From contig JAEZJK010000003.1 of the NCBI GenBank assembly GCA_023415835.1, forward strand, positions 14,515 through 78,514: 64,000 nt of DNA. Direction: 5' to 3'. The notes below the pieces were generated by a model. It did no database searches. It was not told the DNA's origin and was given only the letters and a program-made list of their open reading frames with translations. The position numbers and the translations under genes are program-made. This document shows positions 45,074 through 54,222 of the stretch, piece after piece; position 1 is the first letter of the stretch; every line of letters begins with the position of its first letter. This DNA is from Bacillota bacterium. Its GTDB lineage: Bacteria > Bacillota > UBA4882 > UBA8346.

Positions 45074-46123
45074 TTATAAATTATCAATGATAACTTGTGG
45101 AATCCGCTCCAAGGAAACAACCTGGGAAACCGCGCCTATTTCTACTGCTTCTCTGGCTGTCCCGTAAACCATACAACTGGCTTCATCTTGGGCGATGGTT
45201 ATTGCTCCCGCTTCTTTCATATCTAACAGCCCTTGCGCCCCGTCTTTGCCCATCCCGGTTAAGACTACTCCAATAGCGTCCGCGCCGAAATACATGGCTA
45301 CCGATCTGAACAGCACTTCAATTGAAGGTCGTTGATGGAGTACCATTGGGCCGTCTTTAACCGCCACCTCATAGCCTTTTTTATTTTTTTGGAGAACAAT
45401 GTGTTTATTCCCCGGCGCCAATAATACTTTACCGGCGCATAATAATTCATGGTTCTCCGCTACCTTGACTTCCAAGGAGCAAAGATTGCGCATCCGTTCC
45501 GCGAAGACTTCTATAAAACAAGCGGGCATATGCTGGACTATCAATATCGGGGGCATTTCGGCCGGAAGGGACGCTAAGATTGAAGCAATCGCTTCCGTCC
45601 CGCCGGTGGAAGCCCCAATGGCGATAACCTTTCTGTTCTCCCTCAGATTTTTGCCGGACGGAACCGCTACCGGGACGACTGCTCCATTAAGGAAATTACC
45701 AGTATGCTTGATTTGAGTAACCGCTTTGATCTTTTCAATTAGCTGTTCGCACATTTCCTTGACTGAATATGCCGGTCCCGGTTTAGCAATCACCTCTACC
45801 GCCCCTAACTCTAGTGCTCTTAAGGCTATCGCCCCCCCTTCCCTGACCAGTGAACTGACGATAATTACCGGCATAGGGTAATTCTCCATTAATTGCTCCA
45901 GAAACGTCAGCCCGCCCATCTGCGGCATCTCAATATCAAGCAAGATTACATCCGGTTTTAAGGCGCCGATCATCTCACGGGCGATAAATGCGTCCGCCGC
46001 TGTTCCAACCACTTCCAACGACTGATTCTTCGACAATTCCCGGGAAAGAATTTTTCGGACCATCACTGCATCGTCAACTATTAACACTTTAATTTTCTGT
46101 TCCATTGCATCCATACCAATCAT
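45074..46123 (-). CDS. cheB: Chemotaxis response regulator protein-glutamate methylesterase CheB (copy 2)
   Basis: The 349-residue protein has a receiver domain (LIVDDAVMVRKIL; Asp in VILLDIEMPQMGG) and a methylesterase domain with Ser in IGASTGGTEAI, His in IVQHMPACF and Asp in LTGMGKDGAQG. Its start lies inside the end of cheD; ATGs at 46123, 46114 and 46105 are all possible. The family core starts at the last. Directly upstream of the MCP and cheR genes, it is likely the main CheB of this operon. Confidence 0.95.
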   Translation of the reverse strand: MIGMDAMEQKIKVLIVDDAVMVRKILSRELSKNQSLEVVGTAADAFIAREMIGALKPDVILLDIEMPQMGGLTFLEQLMENYPMPVIIVSSLVREGGAIALRALELGAVEVIAKPGPAYSVKEMCEQLIEKIKAVTQIKHTGNFLNGAVVPVAVPSGKNLRENRKVIAIGASTGGTEAIASILASLPAEMPPILIVQHMPACFIEVFAERMRNLCSLEVKVAENHELLCAGKVLLAPGNKHIVLQKNKKGYEVAVKDGPMVLHQRPSIEVLFRSVAMYFGADAIGVVLTGMGKDGAQGLLDMKEAGAITIAQDEASCMVYGTAREAVEIGAVSQVVSLERIPQVIIDNL

Positions 46124-46580
46124 CTTTTCTGATGTCGTGCATTTTATAGATCAAGATCTCTCCGTTACCACTGTTAAAAATGACTTTCCGTCCAAATTCC
46201 CCTCTTATGTCCCTGGTCAATACTTCAATCGGGTATTTTTTCAACAGTTTTTCCGCTGTAATGGCGTTTTCATGGCCAATTCCGGATTTATACTTAGGGT
46301 GTTCGCCTCCGCCGACAATATGGACTTTTAAGTCTTTCTCATCCGACCCCAATTCCAACAATAATTCAATTAAATGAGGAATCGCCACTTGTCCGTATTT
46401 TCCACTCCGATTTTTGCTGGAGGCCGAACCATAAATAAAACTGGCTACTCCCCCGAACTTCCGCACGCTGTCCCAGATACACACCGCCACACATGACCCC
46501 AGGACCGTATGTATTAAATGAGGCTCATGGCTGACAAAGATATATCCCGGTTGTAAAAAAAACTTTTTAAACTCTTCCAC
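46089..46580 (-). CDS. cheD: CheD-like protein lacking the catalytic histidine
   Basis: The 163-residue protein aligns with CheD receptor glutamine deamidases: QPGYIFVSHEPHLIHTVLGSCVAV keeps the catalytic Cys and the Thr before it. The active-site His, normally in GGMxH, is replaced: the motif here reads FGGVASFIYG with Ser in the His position. The decayed paralog at 56 kb keeps GGMNHYIYG. The C-terminal half (VHIVGGGEHPKY, IGHENAITAEKLLKKY, GEFGRKVIFNSG) is normal. It may therefore bind receptors or CheC/CheX partners without deamidating. Confidence 0.9.
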   Translation of the reverse strand: MEEFKKFFLQPGYIFVSHEPHLIHTVLGSCVAVCIWDSVRKFGGVASFIYGSASSKNRSGKYGQVAIPHLIELLLELGSDEKDLKVHIVGGGEHPKYKSGIGHENAITAEKLLKKYPIEVLTRDIRGEFGRKVIFNSGNGEILIYKMHDIRKDDWYGCNGTEN

Positions 46581-46594
46581 AGAATATCTCTCCT

Positions 46595-47107
46595 TTATCC
46601 GGCCTCTTGACTTGATTCATTCTTTTGGAGCATTCCGGCCATTTCCTTAATATTGGTCAATTCTTCCCGGTTTAATATTTTTACGATATCCAAGATCATG
46701 ATTATTTTGTCCTTTAATTTGGCAAGGCTGGTGATGAAATCCCCTTCAACCTTGGCGTCATATTCCGGGGGCGGTTCGATTTCGCTTTCCTGAATTTTAA
46801 TCACCTCAGAGACGGAATCTACCGCCACCCCAACTAGTCGCAGGCTTTCTGCAGTATCCGCCTCAACTATAATGATACAAGTCCTGTCAGTATACATTTT
46901 TTCTTCCATCCCGAACTTTAACCGGAGATCGATAATCGGAATAATCTTTCCCCGCAGATTAATCACACCCTTAAGGTACGTTTGGGTTTTGGGGATAGGG
47001 GTAATCTCCATCATCCCAATAATCTCTTTGGCTTTTCGAATCGGGATTCCGTATACTTCATCCCCTATCAAAAAAGTTAAAAACTTATTACCTCCATGAA
47101 TATCCAT
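46595..47107 (-). CDS. cheW: Chemotaxis coupling protein CheW (copy 1)
   Basis: The 170-residue CheW links receptors to CheA. It has FLTFLIGDEVYGIPIRKAKEIIG, IPKTQTYLKGVINLRGKIIPIIDLRLKFG and VDSVSEVIKIQESEIEPPP, all typical. The start ATG overlaps the cheA stop as TAATG, so the two are translationally coupled. A close paralog (cheW2) lies in the decaying cluster at 56.3-56.8 kb. Confidence 0.95.
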   Translation of the reverse strand: MDIHGGNKFLTFLIGDEVYGIPIRKAKEIIGMMEITPIPKTQTYLKGVINLRGKIIPIIDLRLKFGMEEKMYTDRTCIIIVEADTAESLRLVGVAVDSVSEVIKIQESEIEPPPEYDAKVEGDFITSLAKLKDKIIMILDIVKILNREELTNIKEMAGMLQKNESSQEAG

Positions 47108-49035
47108 TACACCGCCTCCCCATGTTTAAACAGATTTTCAACATCCAAGATCAATGAAACCTTACCGTCTCCAAGAATTGAAGCCCCGGCTACATAATCT
47201 AAATGGCTCAATTCTCTTCCCAGAGACTTGACTACAATCTCACGGCGACCGATGATATCTCGTACCGGAAGCGCTTTAAATTTCTGTTCCAACTCAATCA
47301 CGACAATCAGAAATTCATCCACTTCTTCGTCACGAGTACCGAAGACCTTATTGATCGGGATGATCGGAATCACTTCGTCTCTAATCCGGATCATGACCTT
47401 TCTGCCTGATATATAAATCCATTGATCCGCTTCGGGCTTAATGATCCGTTTGATATACGGGGTTGGAAGAATATATCGGTTTCCCCGGATGTCAATGATC
47501 GTTCCGTTGATTACCGCCAAATTAATGGGAATTTTCATCAAAAAACTGCAACCTTCACCTGGTCGGTTAAGGACTTCAATCTTCCCGCCCATCTTGGACA
47601 ACTCGGTTTTTACAACATCCAAACCCACTCCCCGACCGGAAACATTATTGATATTCTCAGCTGTCGAAAAGCCCGGTTGGAAGAGAACACTGATAATTTC
47701 CTCTTCCGTATACGGTTTCGAAGGATCCAGCAGCTTTTTCTCAATAGCTTTCTGATGGATCTTCTCAAGGTTGATCCCTTTACCGTCATCCGCGACTTTG
47801 ATGTAGACATTGCCCCTTTTGTTAGAGGCTTCGATCTTTACCTGTCCTTTAGGCGGTTTGCCATTGGCTGTCCTTTCCGCTTCTTCCTCGATCCCGTGGG
47901 AGATTGAATTTTTTATTAAATGTAACAAGGGATCCAACAGCCGTTCGGCTATACCTCGGTCGATCTCGGTTTCTTCGCCGTAAATTTCCAAGCCGACATT
48001 TTTACCCAATTGGGAAATTGTATCACGAGCGATTCTGTTGATTTTTTGAAAAGTGGACTTTAAAGAGATCATCCGTAAGGACATGGAGATATTCTGGATG
48101 TCTTTGGAGATTTGTTGCATCCTGATGAGCTTATTCGCTAACAAGTCGTTAGCTCCAAAACGTTTGGTCATTTCCTGTTCGATCTGGGATTGGATAATTG
48201 TGAGTTCTCCAATAAGATCAACCAAATTGTCTACTTTTATGGTAGACACTCTGGAATAGCCATCAGTAATAGCCGTTCCCGATGCTTTCTGCTGGAGCCG
48301 TAACGATTGAATAATATCTTGGGCTTCGGCTTTTTTTTCTTTAACCGCTATCTGTCCTAATTTGAGGCCGGGGTATTCTTCTTGTTTCACCAGTAACTCT
48401 TGAACGGTTTTTTGATCAAGCCCCTGTCCGATCAGTATCTCTCCAATTTTAGCGGTATTTCCCGTTCTGAGTTCCTGGGATTCCCCATCATTTTCATCAA
48501 TGTTTTGTTTCAGATCCAGGTTGTTTATGTCGGCCAAATACCTTCCAATTAGTTTTATAAACTCTTGGTTCTGGTTCAGGCTTAAATCCTCACAGATTTT
48601 TTTTAAGTAATCCAAGGAAGCCAGAATCATATCGACAAAGGATTTATTAACTTTCGCCTCACCTTTGCGGCATATGTCAAGCTTGGTTTCAGTTTGATGG
48701 GCTATTTCCCGGATCAGGCTTTGGTTTACAAAACCGGCCAATCCTTTTATGGTATGAAAAGAGCGGAATAGGCTATGGATAATCTCCATATTTTCCGGAT
48801 CGGTTTCCAAAGCCAGTACATTCATCTCGATGCTTTCAATATGCTCATTAGCTTCGACCAAAAAATCCTTTAAAAACTCCGGGTCAACTTCTTCGTCCGC
48901 CTGTGCCTGCTCGGTAACAATTCGGTTAACGATCTCCTCAGCCGTTTCGCCCTGGTTCAAGGCTATCCCGCTAGTCTCTTTTGATGGGTCAATCGTAGTA
49001 TCGCCGACATCTAAATTTTTCTTAGGCTTTGTCAA
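47107..49035 (-). CDS. cheA: Chemotaxis histidine kinase CheA with MshEN-like insert
   Basis: I start it at a TTG at 49035, seven bases after AAGGGTGG and right after the cheX stop, giving 642 residues. P1 (about 50-165) carries the phosphorylated His in FRSFHTIKGLAGF. Instead of a normal P2 there is a stretch at about 195-250 (KIGEILIGQGLDQKTVQELL, then LKLGQIAVKEKKAEAQDII) that looks like the GspE/MshE N-terminal motif. P3 dimer helices, P4 ATPase (HLIKNSISHGIEEEAE, VADDGKGIN, VSGRGVGLDVVKTEL) and P5 (CheW-like) follow. Catalytic residues are complete. This is the central kinase of the cluster. Confidence 0.94.
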   Translation of the reverse strand: MTKPKKNLDVGDTTIDPSKETSGIALNQGETAEEIVNRIVTEQAQADEEVDPEFLKDFLVEANEHIESIEMNVLALETDPENMEIIHSLFRSFHTIKGLAGFVNQSLIREIAHQTETKLDICRKGEAKVNKSFVDMILASLDYLKKICEDLSLNQNQEFIKLIGRYLADINNLDLKQNIDENDGESQELRTGNTAKIGEILIGQGLDQKTVQELLVKQEEYPGLKLGQIAVKEKKAEAQDIIQSLRLQQKASGTAITDGYSRVSTIKVDNLVDLIGELTIIQSQIEQEMTKRFGANDLLANKLIRMQQISKDIQNISMSLRMISLKSTFQKINRIARDTISQLGKNVGLEIYGEETEIDRGIAERLLDPLLHLIKNSISHGIEEEAERTANGKPPKGQVKIEASNKRGNVYIKVADDGKGINLEKIHQKAIEKKLLDPSKPYTEEEIISVLFQPGFSTAENINNVSGRGVGLDVVKTELSKMGGKIEVLNRPGEGCSFLMKIPINLAVINGTIIDIRGNRYILPTPYIKRIIKPEADQWIYISGRKVMIRIRDEVIPIIPINKVFGTRDEEVDEFLIVVIELEQKFKALPVRDIIGRREIVVKSLGRELSHLDYVAGASILGDGKVSLILDVENLFKHGEAV

Positions 49036-49039
49036 GGGA

Positions 49040-49516
49040 TCACCACCCTTCAAACCCGATTTCAATAAGTACAGCTCCATATTTTGTACTATATGTTTTT
49101 TTAGCTGATAAAAATTGGGGGATAATAATCTCTAGGTTCTCATCCGCAAAGATTGCTGGAGGCATTAATCTTAAGTTATTGCTTTTGTAAATATTGTTTA
49201 AGGCGGTTATCCCATTACCGGCAACCACATTGGTGAACTCGGCCAAATAAAAACATAAATCCATTTCGTCCTGGGGAGGTTCTCCATTACTGTATTCATA
49301 TAACCGGCGAGCCAGATCGACATGCATTTCAATATGGATTCTCCCTTTATATAAACCAACTACTCTAACTATGGATGAAAGTTTTTTCCCTCCGATACAG
49401 TTCTGAACAGTTTCGTTTTCGTCTTGAATAAATTGAACATCTGTAACTTCTGAGACGATTTTTTGAAAGGCATTATCAAAATAGTCGCAAAAACATATGA
49501 AGATCTTTTGATCCAT
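49040..49516 (-). CDS. CheX-like CheY-P phosphatase (beside cheA)
   Basis: The 158-residue protein has the CheX fold with GRIHIEMHVDLARRLYEY and the helix YLAEFTNVVAGNGITALNN, which retains E-x2-N. It ends in IEIGFEGW, very like the end of the CheX at 39.3-39.7 kb (IEIGFEGV), so these two are duplicates. The stop lies just before the cheA start. It sits between cheY and cheA and is the natural partner to dephosphorylate this CheY. Confidence 0.82.
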   Translation of the reverse strand: MDQKIFICFCDYFDNAFQKIVSEVTDVQFIQDENETVQNCIGGKKLSSIVRVVGLYKGRIHIEMHVDLARRLYEYSNGEPPQDEMDLCFYLAEFTNVVAGNGITALNNIYKSNNLRLMPPAIFADENLEIIIPQFLSAKKTYSTKYGAVLIEIGFEGW

Positions 49517-49561
49517 TGGTTTGCCCCTTTCAATTCAATTTAATTAATTTAATACTTTTGC

Positions 49562-49930
49562 TTAGACTTTAGAGATACTTTTGACTTCACCTATGAGTTC
49601 TTCGGGTTTGAAGGGTTTGGTCAAGAATGCTTTTACCCCAAACCATTTGGCCTTTTTGACCAGTTCTTCATCACCCATGGCGCTTAGCATGATTATTTTA
49701 GCCGCTGGGTTTTTTCGAAATATATTTTCCGCGGTCTCCAAACCGTCCATTACTGGCATGGTAATATCCAGGACGATGATGTCAGGTTTTTGATCGTAGA
49801 TCATTTGCAAACCTTCTTGTCCGTTGAAAGCTTGTCCGATTAGTTCAAAACCTTCCGGCTCCAAAGCTCTTTTAATTGCTTTAAATACCATTGGTGAATC
49901 ATCAATTACCAGTACTCTGGTTTGACTCAT
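49562..49930 (-). CDS. cheY: Chemotaxis response regulator CheY (copy 1)
   Basis: This is a single-domain receiver of 122 residues. All phosphorylation residues are present: acidic pair in LVIDDSPMV, phosphoacceptor Asp in IIVLDITMPVMDG, the Ser switch in IIMLSAMGDEE and Lys in AFLTKPFKPEEL. GGAGGC precedes the ATG. It is the first gene of the operon, behind a sigma-D-like promoter and a hairpin. Phospho-CheY normally binds the flagellar switch, but no flagellar genes are in the window, so the target is open. Confidence 0.95.
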   Translation of the reverse strand: MSQTRVLVIDDSPMVFKAIKRALEPEGFELIGQAFNGQEGLQMIYDQKPDIIVLDITMPVMDGLETAENIFRKNPAAKIIMLSAMGDEELVKKAKWFGVKAFLTKPFKPEELIGEVKSISKV

Positions 49931-49966
49931 AAGTATGCCTCCTTGTTTTTTTATAAAAAAATAAAA

Positions 49967-49992
49967 ACGCCAATACTAAATAGTACTGGCGT
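49967..49992 (-). terminator. Attenuator-like hairpin directly before cheY
   Basis: On the minus strand ACGCCAGTACT pairs with AGTATTGGCGT over a 4-base loop (one wobble), then TTTTTATTTTTTTAT. The cheY RBS lies a few bases further on, so a transcript from the upstream promoter must cross a complete intrinsic terminator before reaching the operon. Confidence 0.75.
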
Positions 49993-50127
49993 AATTTCCG
50001 GCATTTTTAATTATCCGTCCATCAAGGCGCATTAGTTAATAATATTAAGTTGTTGAATTAAAAATAGATAATTCGGCTTAATATCCGGCTTAATAATCCT
50101 TCAATCAAAGCCATGAACTTATTTTTT

Positions 50128-50155
50128 ATATCGGTTACTTTTTCATTTTACTTTA
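50128..50155 (-). promoter_or_regulatory. Candidate sigma-D (FliA-type) promoter of the chemosensory operon
   Basis: Minus-strand TAAA (50152-50155), 16-base spacer, ACCGATAT (50128-50135) is one base from the sigma-D consensus TAAA-N15-GCCGATAT. It would give a leader of about 190 bases before cheY. Confidence 0.6.
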
Positions 50156-50429
50156 CATATAATCTCACTACTGTCCGGTTAACGAACACAACTAACCGTT
50201 GAAACCATTGTAATAATTGAATAAATTTGCCATTTAAATTTTTTCCAGTTTGAATTCAGATTATTACTGAGATACTCTTTAGGTAAAAACCAATGGAGTA
50301 TCCATGAATACTGAAAAGACGATTTTTACCCAATTGCTTTTCGTTTAAAATCACCACCGAGATACTGTTTGTTTGAATTTATTGTAAATAAATGTATGAT
50401 ATTTCCTTTTTTAATTTGTTATTGTCATA

Positions 50430-50479
50430 AATTCAAGTTTATTATATTATAATAGCGATTGTAATATAATTCTTGAATT
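50430..50479. other. Large AT-rich inverted repeat
   Basis: AATTCAAG (50430-50437) and ATTATATTA (50441-50449) are matched by TAATATAAT (50462-50470) and CTTGAATT (50472-50479), with a 12-base loop. It could be an operator or an RNA hairpin in the divergent region. Confidence 0.6.
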
Positions 50480-50702
50480 AAAATATGGCAAATCATTTTT
50501 GTAATATTAAGAGATATAAATATTTTTGGGATTATCATAATTATTTTGTGTAACATATATATGTTGAAAAAGTTTAGTCTGCCAACGTTTACAATAAATC
50601 TCGGCGATCTCTTCAACCATTGTTTCCAAATCATTACTGATGAAATGAAATTATGAATTACTATAAATATGGAGTATGTCAAATCCAATACCGAGGTAAT
50701 CC

Positions 50703-53405
50703 ATGGCGAACACAAATCAAAGCAAATCTACTCCCATCCTTTTAACCACCAAATTGAATACCCCCTACCTGAAGGCCAATCTTATACCACGCCGGGCCTT
50801 ACATAAACGGTTAATTGAAAGCCTAGATAACGGCACCGGGTTATTCTTAGTATCCGCTCCCGCAGGTTATGGAAAAACAACTCTGGTTAATGAATGGCTG
50901 AATAAAAGTCCCATCCCTTATTCTTGGCTTTCATTGGATAAAAAGGACAATGATCCGGTGCAGTTCCTAACTTACTTGATAACAGCTTTTCGAAAAATTG
51001 TTCCAAATGCCGGACAAGTTACTCAGAATCTGTTTACTTTACCTCAATTGCCTTCGATTGATATACTGATTACTCCGTTAATTAACGAGCTGGCAAAAGT
51101 CGATAAGCGAGTTATAGTAATCCTTGATGATTACCACTTGATTTATAACCGTTATATTCACGGTGTCATTCAATTCGTACTTGATAACCGACCACACCTA
51201 TTGCATTTGGTGCTAATTACCCGCGAGGATCCCCCTTTAGCTCTTACCCCGTTACGGGCTAAAGGGGATCTAACTGAAATCCGGGCAAATGATCTCCGCT
51301 TTTCCGAAGATGAAACATCTGCTTTTATGGCCAGTACAATGCATTTTAACCTAAAAAAAGAAGCGATCTACCTCTTAACAAATCTAACTGAAGGATGGAT
51401 CGCCGGTTTGCAATTGGCGGCTCTTTCCATGCAGGGGCGTACCCCTGAAGAAATCATTGAATATATGAATAATTTTAATGGTAGTAATCAATATATCATC
51501 GATTATCTAGTATCTGAAGTTTTGGCTAATCTACCTAAGGAGACTAGTGATTTTCTTCAACAAACAGCAGTCCTTGACCGTTTTTGCGCATCGCTTTGCA
51601 ATACGGTAACCGGGATTGAAAACAGTCAGGCTATATTGGAACTACTTATACGTAATAACCTTTTTTTATTCCCTCTGGATAATCAATGCCAGTGGTACCG
51701 ATATCATCACTCGTTCGCCGATTCTCTCCGGACTAAACTAAGCATGGAGGAGCAGCAAATCATTTACCAGAAAGCAACCCGCTGGTATGAAGCCAACGGT
51801 TACCTCGAAGAAGCGGTTGCCTGTGCAATTGCAGCGGCTAATTATCAAGAAGTCGGACGTTTAATTTATCTGACCGCGCCAGAACTTCTTTCAGATATGC
51901 GAATAGCGACGCTGATGGATTGGCTGGAAGTTTTGCCGGATGATTTAATTCATACTAATGGCGAATTAGCTTTATTAAAGATGTATATTCTGTATTTTGC
52001 AGGACAAATTGAGACAATAATACCTTACATTAAAATCTTTGAAAACGATTTGAAAGCCCAGACCTCTGCACTTAACCGAGGACGTTTTTGCAACATTTGT
52101 TCTATTTTAGCCAATAGTCAGGAAGATCCCAATGATTTGCACTTGGCTAAAGAAGCATTAGATTTGGTTAAGGATTCATATATTGATTATGTCTGCTCCT
52201 TAAATTCTTATGGTTCAGCTTTACTTAGCGCCGGCAATTTAACCAAAGCCATTGAGGCCTTCCATGAAGCGTATAAACTCAAAGAAACAAGGAGAACTTC
52301 TTTTGTCGCAATGTATTCATTATATCACCTGCTCCTGTCACTTGAATTAAATGGCCGCCTTTATGAGGCCCTCTCGTTAGGCGAGGATATTATAGCGCAG
52401 ATGATTGATCATCATAACAATGTGTTGCCTTTGGCAAAAATAGCATATCTCCCCTTGGGAATCTTTTATTACAAATCCAATGATCTGGAGCAAGCGCTTA
52501 AATACTTGACTAGTGGGATTGATATGTGCAGTAAACTCTCATTAAACCGATTGTTAAACGGCGAGTATTTATTGGCCCAAGTTTATAATGCTCTCGGTGA
52601 TTCAAAAAAAGCTTTGCTTACCATTCGTCGAGCCATATGGGAGACGAATTCATCCATCCAACCGGTTGTCTTTTTTAATAATACTGCCTTAGAAGCGGAA
52701 TTTCAGTTACGCAAAGGAGAATTGGAACCTGCAATTAATTGGGCAAAACGTTGGCAGCTTACCCCCGATGATAAGCCGACTCTGCTAAGGGAACAATCCT
52801 ATTTCACCTATGTCCGTCTTTTGTTAGCTCAGGGACATATTGAGGATGCCCTTCATTTACTAGAATTCTTGGAAGATTCAATCAAAGTTGGCCAAAGACA
52901 TAGTCGATTAATAACAGTCTATATTCTCCAGGCTTTAACTTTTCATCTTTTTGGAAACGAACCAAAATCCCTCCAATATCTCTCAAAAGCATTAAAGCTG
53001 GCTGCGCCCGAAGGTTATTACCGTCTTTTCCTTGATGAAGGTTCTCAAATTACGGCGATATTACCAAAAGTTCGGGAAATTGAACCCAATTTTGTGACAA
53101 AATTGCTAAAATGTTTTAAACAAAACCCAATATGTATATCAAAACCAGTTCATGATAATTTGGACATATTATCTGACACCGATTTATTTGAACCTCTTAG
53201 TAAACGGGAAATAGAACTGCTTTATCTGATTGCCGCCGGATTTTCTAATGAAGAAATTTCGCAAAAATTGGTCATCTCTTTAAATACGACTAAATGTCAC
53301 CTTAAAAATATTTTCCGGAAATTAGGAGTTAATAGCCGAATCCAAGCAGCTATTAAAGGCAAAGAATTGAATTTAATCCAAAACCCTCCATCAAATTGCT
53401 TCTAA
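50703..53405 (+). CDS. MalT-like LuxR-family transcriptional regulator (LAL type)
   Basis: The 900-residue protein has a STAND-type ATPase domain with P-loop SAPAGYGKTTLVNEWL near residue 52 and Walker B VIVILDDYHLI near 140. A helical and TPR-rich middle (about 350-790) follows. The C-terminal LuxR HTH (about 835-895) reads LSKREIELLYLIAAGFSNEEISQKL...TTKCHLKNIFRKLGVNSR. MalT-like regulators are switched on by inducer and ATP binding. It points away from cheY and has GAGGT before the ATG. Target genes unknown; the DUF2294 gene downstream is the nearest candidate. Confidence 0.93.
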   Translation: MANTNQSKSTPILLTTKLNTPYLKANLIPRRALHKRLIESLDNGTGLFLVSAPAGYGKTTLVNEWLNKSPIPYSWLSLDKKDNDPVQFLTYLITAFRKIVPNAGQVTQNLFTLPQLPSIDILITPLINELAKVDKRVIVILDDYHLIYNRYIHGVIQFVLDNRPHLLHLVLITREDPPLALTPLRAKGDLTEIRANDLRFSEDETSAFMASTMHFNLKKEAIYLLTNLTEGWIAGLQLAALSMQGRTPEEIIEYMNNFNGSNQYIIDYLVSEVLANLPKETSDFLQQTAVLDRFCASLCNTVTGIENSQAILELLIRNNLFLFPLDNQCQWYRYHHSFADSLRTKLSMEEQQIIYQKATRWYEANGYLEEAVACAIAAANYQEVGRLIYLTAPELLSDMRIATLMDWLEVLPDDLIHTNGELALLKMYILYFAGQIETIIPYIKIFENDLKAQTSALNRGRFCNICSILANSQEDPNDLHLAKEALDLVKDSYIDYVCSLNSYGSALLSAGNLTKAIEAFHEAYKLKETRRTSFVAMYSLYHLLLSLELNGRLYEALSLGEDIIAQMIDHHNNVLPLAKIAYLPLGIFYYKSNDLEQALKYLTSGIDMCSKLSLNRLLNGEYLLAQVYNALGDSKKALLTIRRAIWETNSSIQPVVFFNNTALEAEFQLRKGELEPAINWAKRWQLTPDDKPTLLREQSYFTYVRLLLAQGHIEDALHLLEFLEDSIKVGQRHSRLITVYILQALTFHLFGNEPKSLQYLSKALKLAAPEGYYRLFLDEGSQITAILPKVREIEPNFVTKLLKCFKQNPICISKPVHDNLDILSDTDLFEPLSKREIELLYLIAAGFSNEEISQKLVISLNTTKCHLKNIFRKLGVNSRIQAAIKGKELNLIQNPPSNCF

Positions 53406-53730
53406 TTTTATTTCCTTCTAAAAATCACACTTTCGGGCGATTACATACTTTCACCTTTTGTGTTAATTTTAAAACAGTAATTGTATTCTAATTATTTTAT
53501 AAATGACTTGTAAAATATGATATGAATTTCTCATTTTTTACCTCTCCCACTTCAATTTAATGTATTAAGACAGTCTTATTACTTCAAGAATTGGCTGGTG
53601 AGTGATTAATAAAAAATGCGAGTGTAAAAACTAAAAGCTGAAGTCATAGATATTAGCTCAAAACATCTACCATCTATCTGTCCTAATACTTTTACCGAAT
53701 ACAAATACTCCAATGATTAAGGAGAAATAA
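53406..53730. other. Intergenic region
   Basis: This is 325 AT-rich bases after the MalT-like gene. I see no gene, repeat or convincing terminator. It presumably holds the promoter for the DUF2294 gene. Confidence 0.5.
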
Positions 53731-54072
53731 TTGGAAAGAACTTCAAAGCAAAATTTACATTTATTATCGCAGCTTACTGCAGATTTGATAAAAAGTAAAA
53801 CTGGTAAAGGTCCTAAAGATATCAGGGTTTATTTAATTGAAAATAAGGTCCTAATCGAGATGTCAAATATATTAACTCCGCTCGAACGGGAAATCGCCAG
53901 TACTACCGATGGAATAATCAATGTCAAATTATCGCGGGAACAGTTCTATCAAAAATTGACCCGGGATTATCATGCTTTAGCCGGTCAAATTATAGATTGT
54001 CAAATTTTACACAGTTGTTCGGCTTGCGATGTTGTTAACGATCAAATATACATTATGCTTACTTTGAAATAA
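53731..54072 (+). CDS. DUF2294 (MpsC-like) protein
   Basis: The start is a TTG at 53731, six bases after AAGGAG, giving 113 residues. The sequence fits DUF2294: GKGPKDIRVYLIENKVLIEM, LTPLEREIAST, INVKLSREQF and a C-terminal ILHSCSACDVVNDQIYIMLTL. The family is linked to the Na+-translocating Mps system, but small soluble members like this are usually uncharacterised. It lies downstream of the MalT-like gene in the same direction and may be its target. Confidence 0.8.
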   Translation: MERTSKQNLHLLSQLTADLIKSKTGKGPKDIRVYLIENKVLIEMSNILTPLEREIASTTDGIINVKLSREQFYQKLTRDYHALAGQIIDCQILHSCSACDVVNDQIYIMLTLK

Positions 54073-54222
54073 TTACTTCTTAAGCGCATACCCTAATCAC
54101 ACCTTTTGCTGGTCGTAACCTCCAATATTCGTGCTATAAAATAAATTTTTAAGCGGTAATCTCTATTGAAAAGTTGGCCTGCCGCAGGATAATGATTTTC
54201 CTTCAACTCCTAGCAGGATGGC

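Larger units (their letters stand above)
49931..50702. other. Divergent regulatory region between cheY and the MalT-like gene
   Basis: These 772 AT-rich bases hold no gene. They contain the attenuator-like hairpin (49967-49992), the sigma-D-like promoter (50128-50155) and a large AT-rich inverted repeat (50430-50479). Two near-copies of TTAAGCCGGATA/TTAAGCCGAATT lie at about 50070-50096. Confidence 0.7.
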
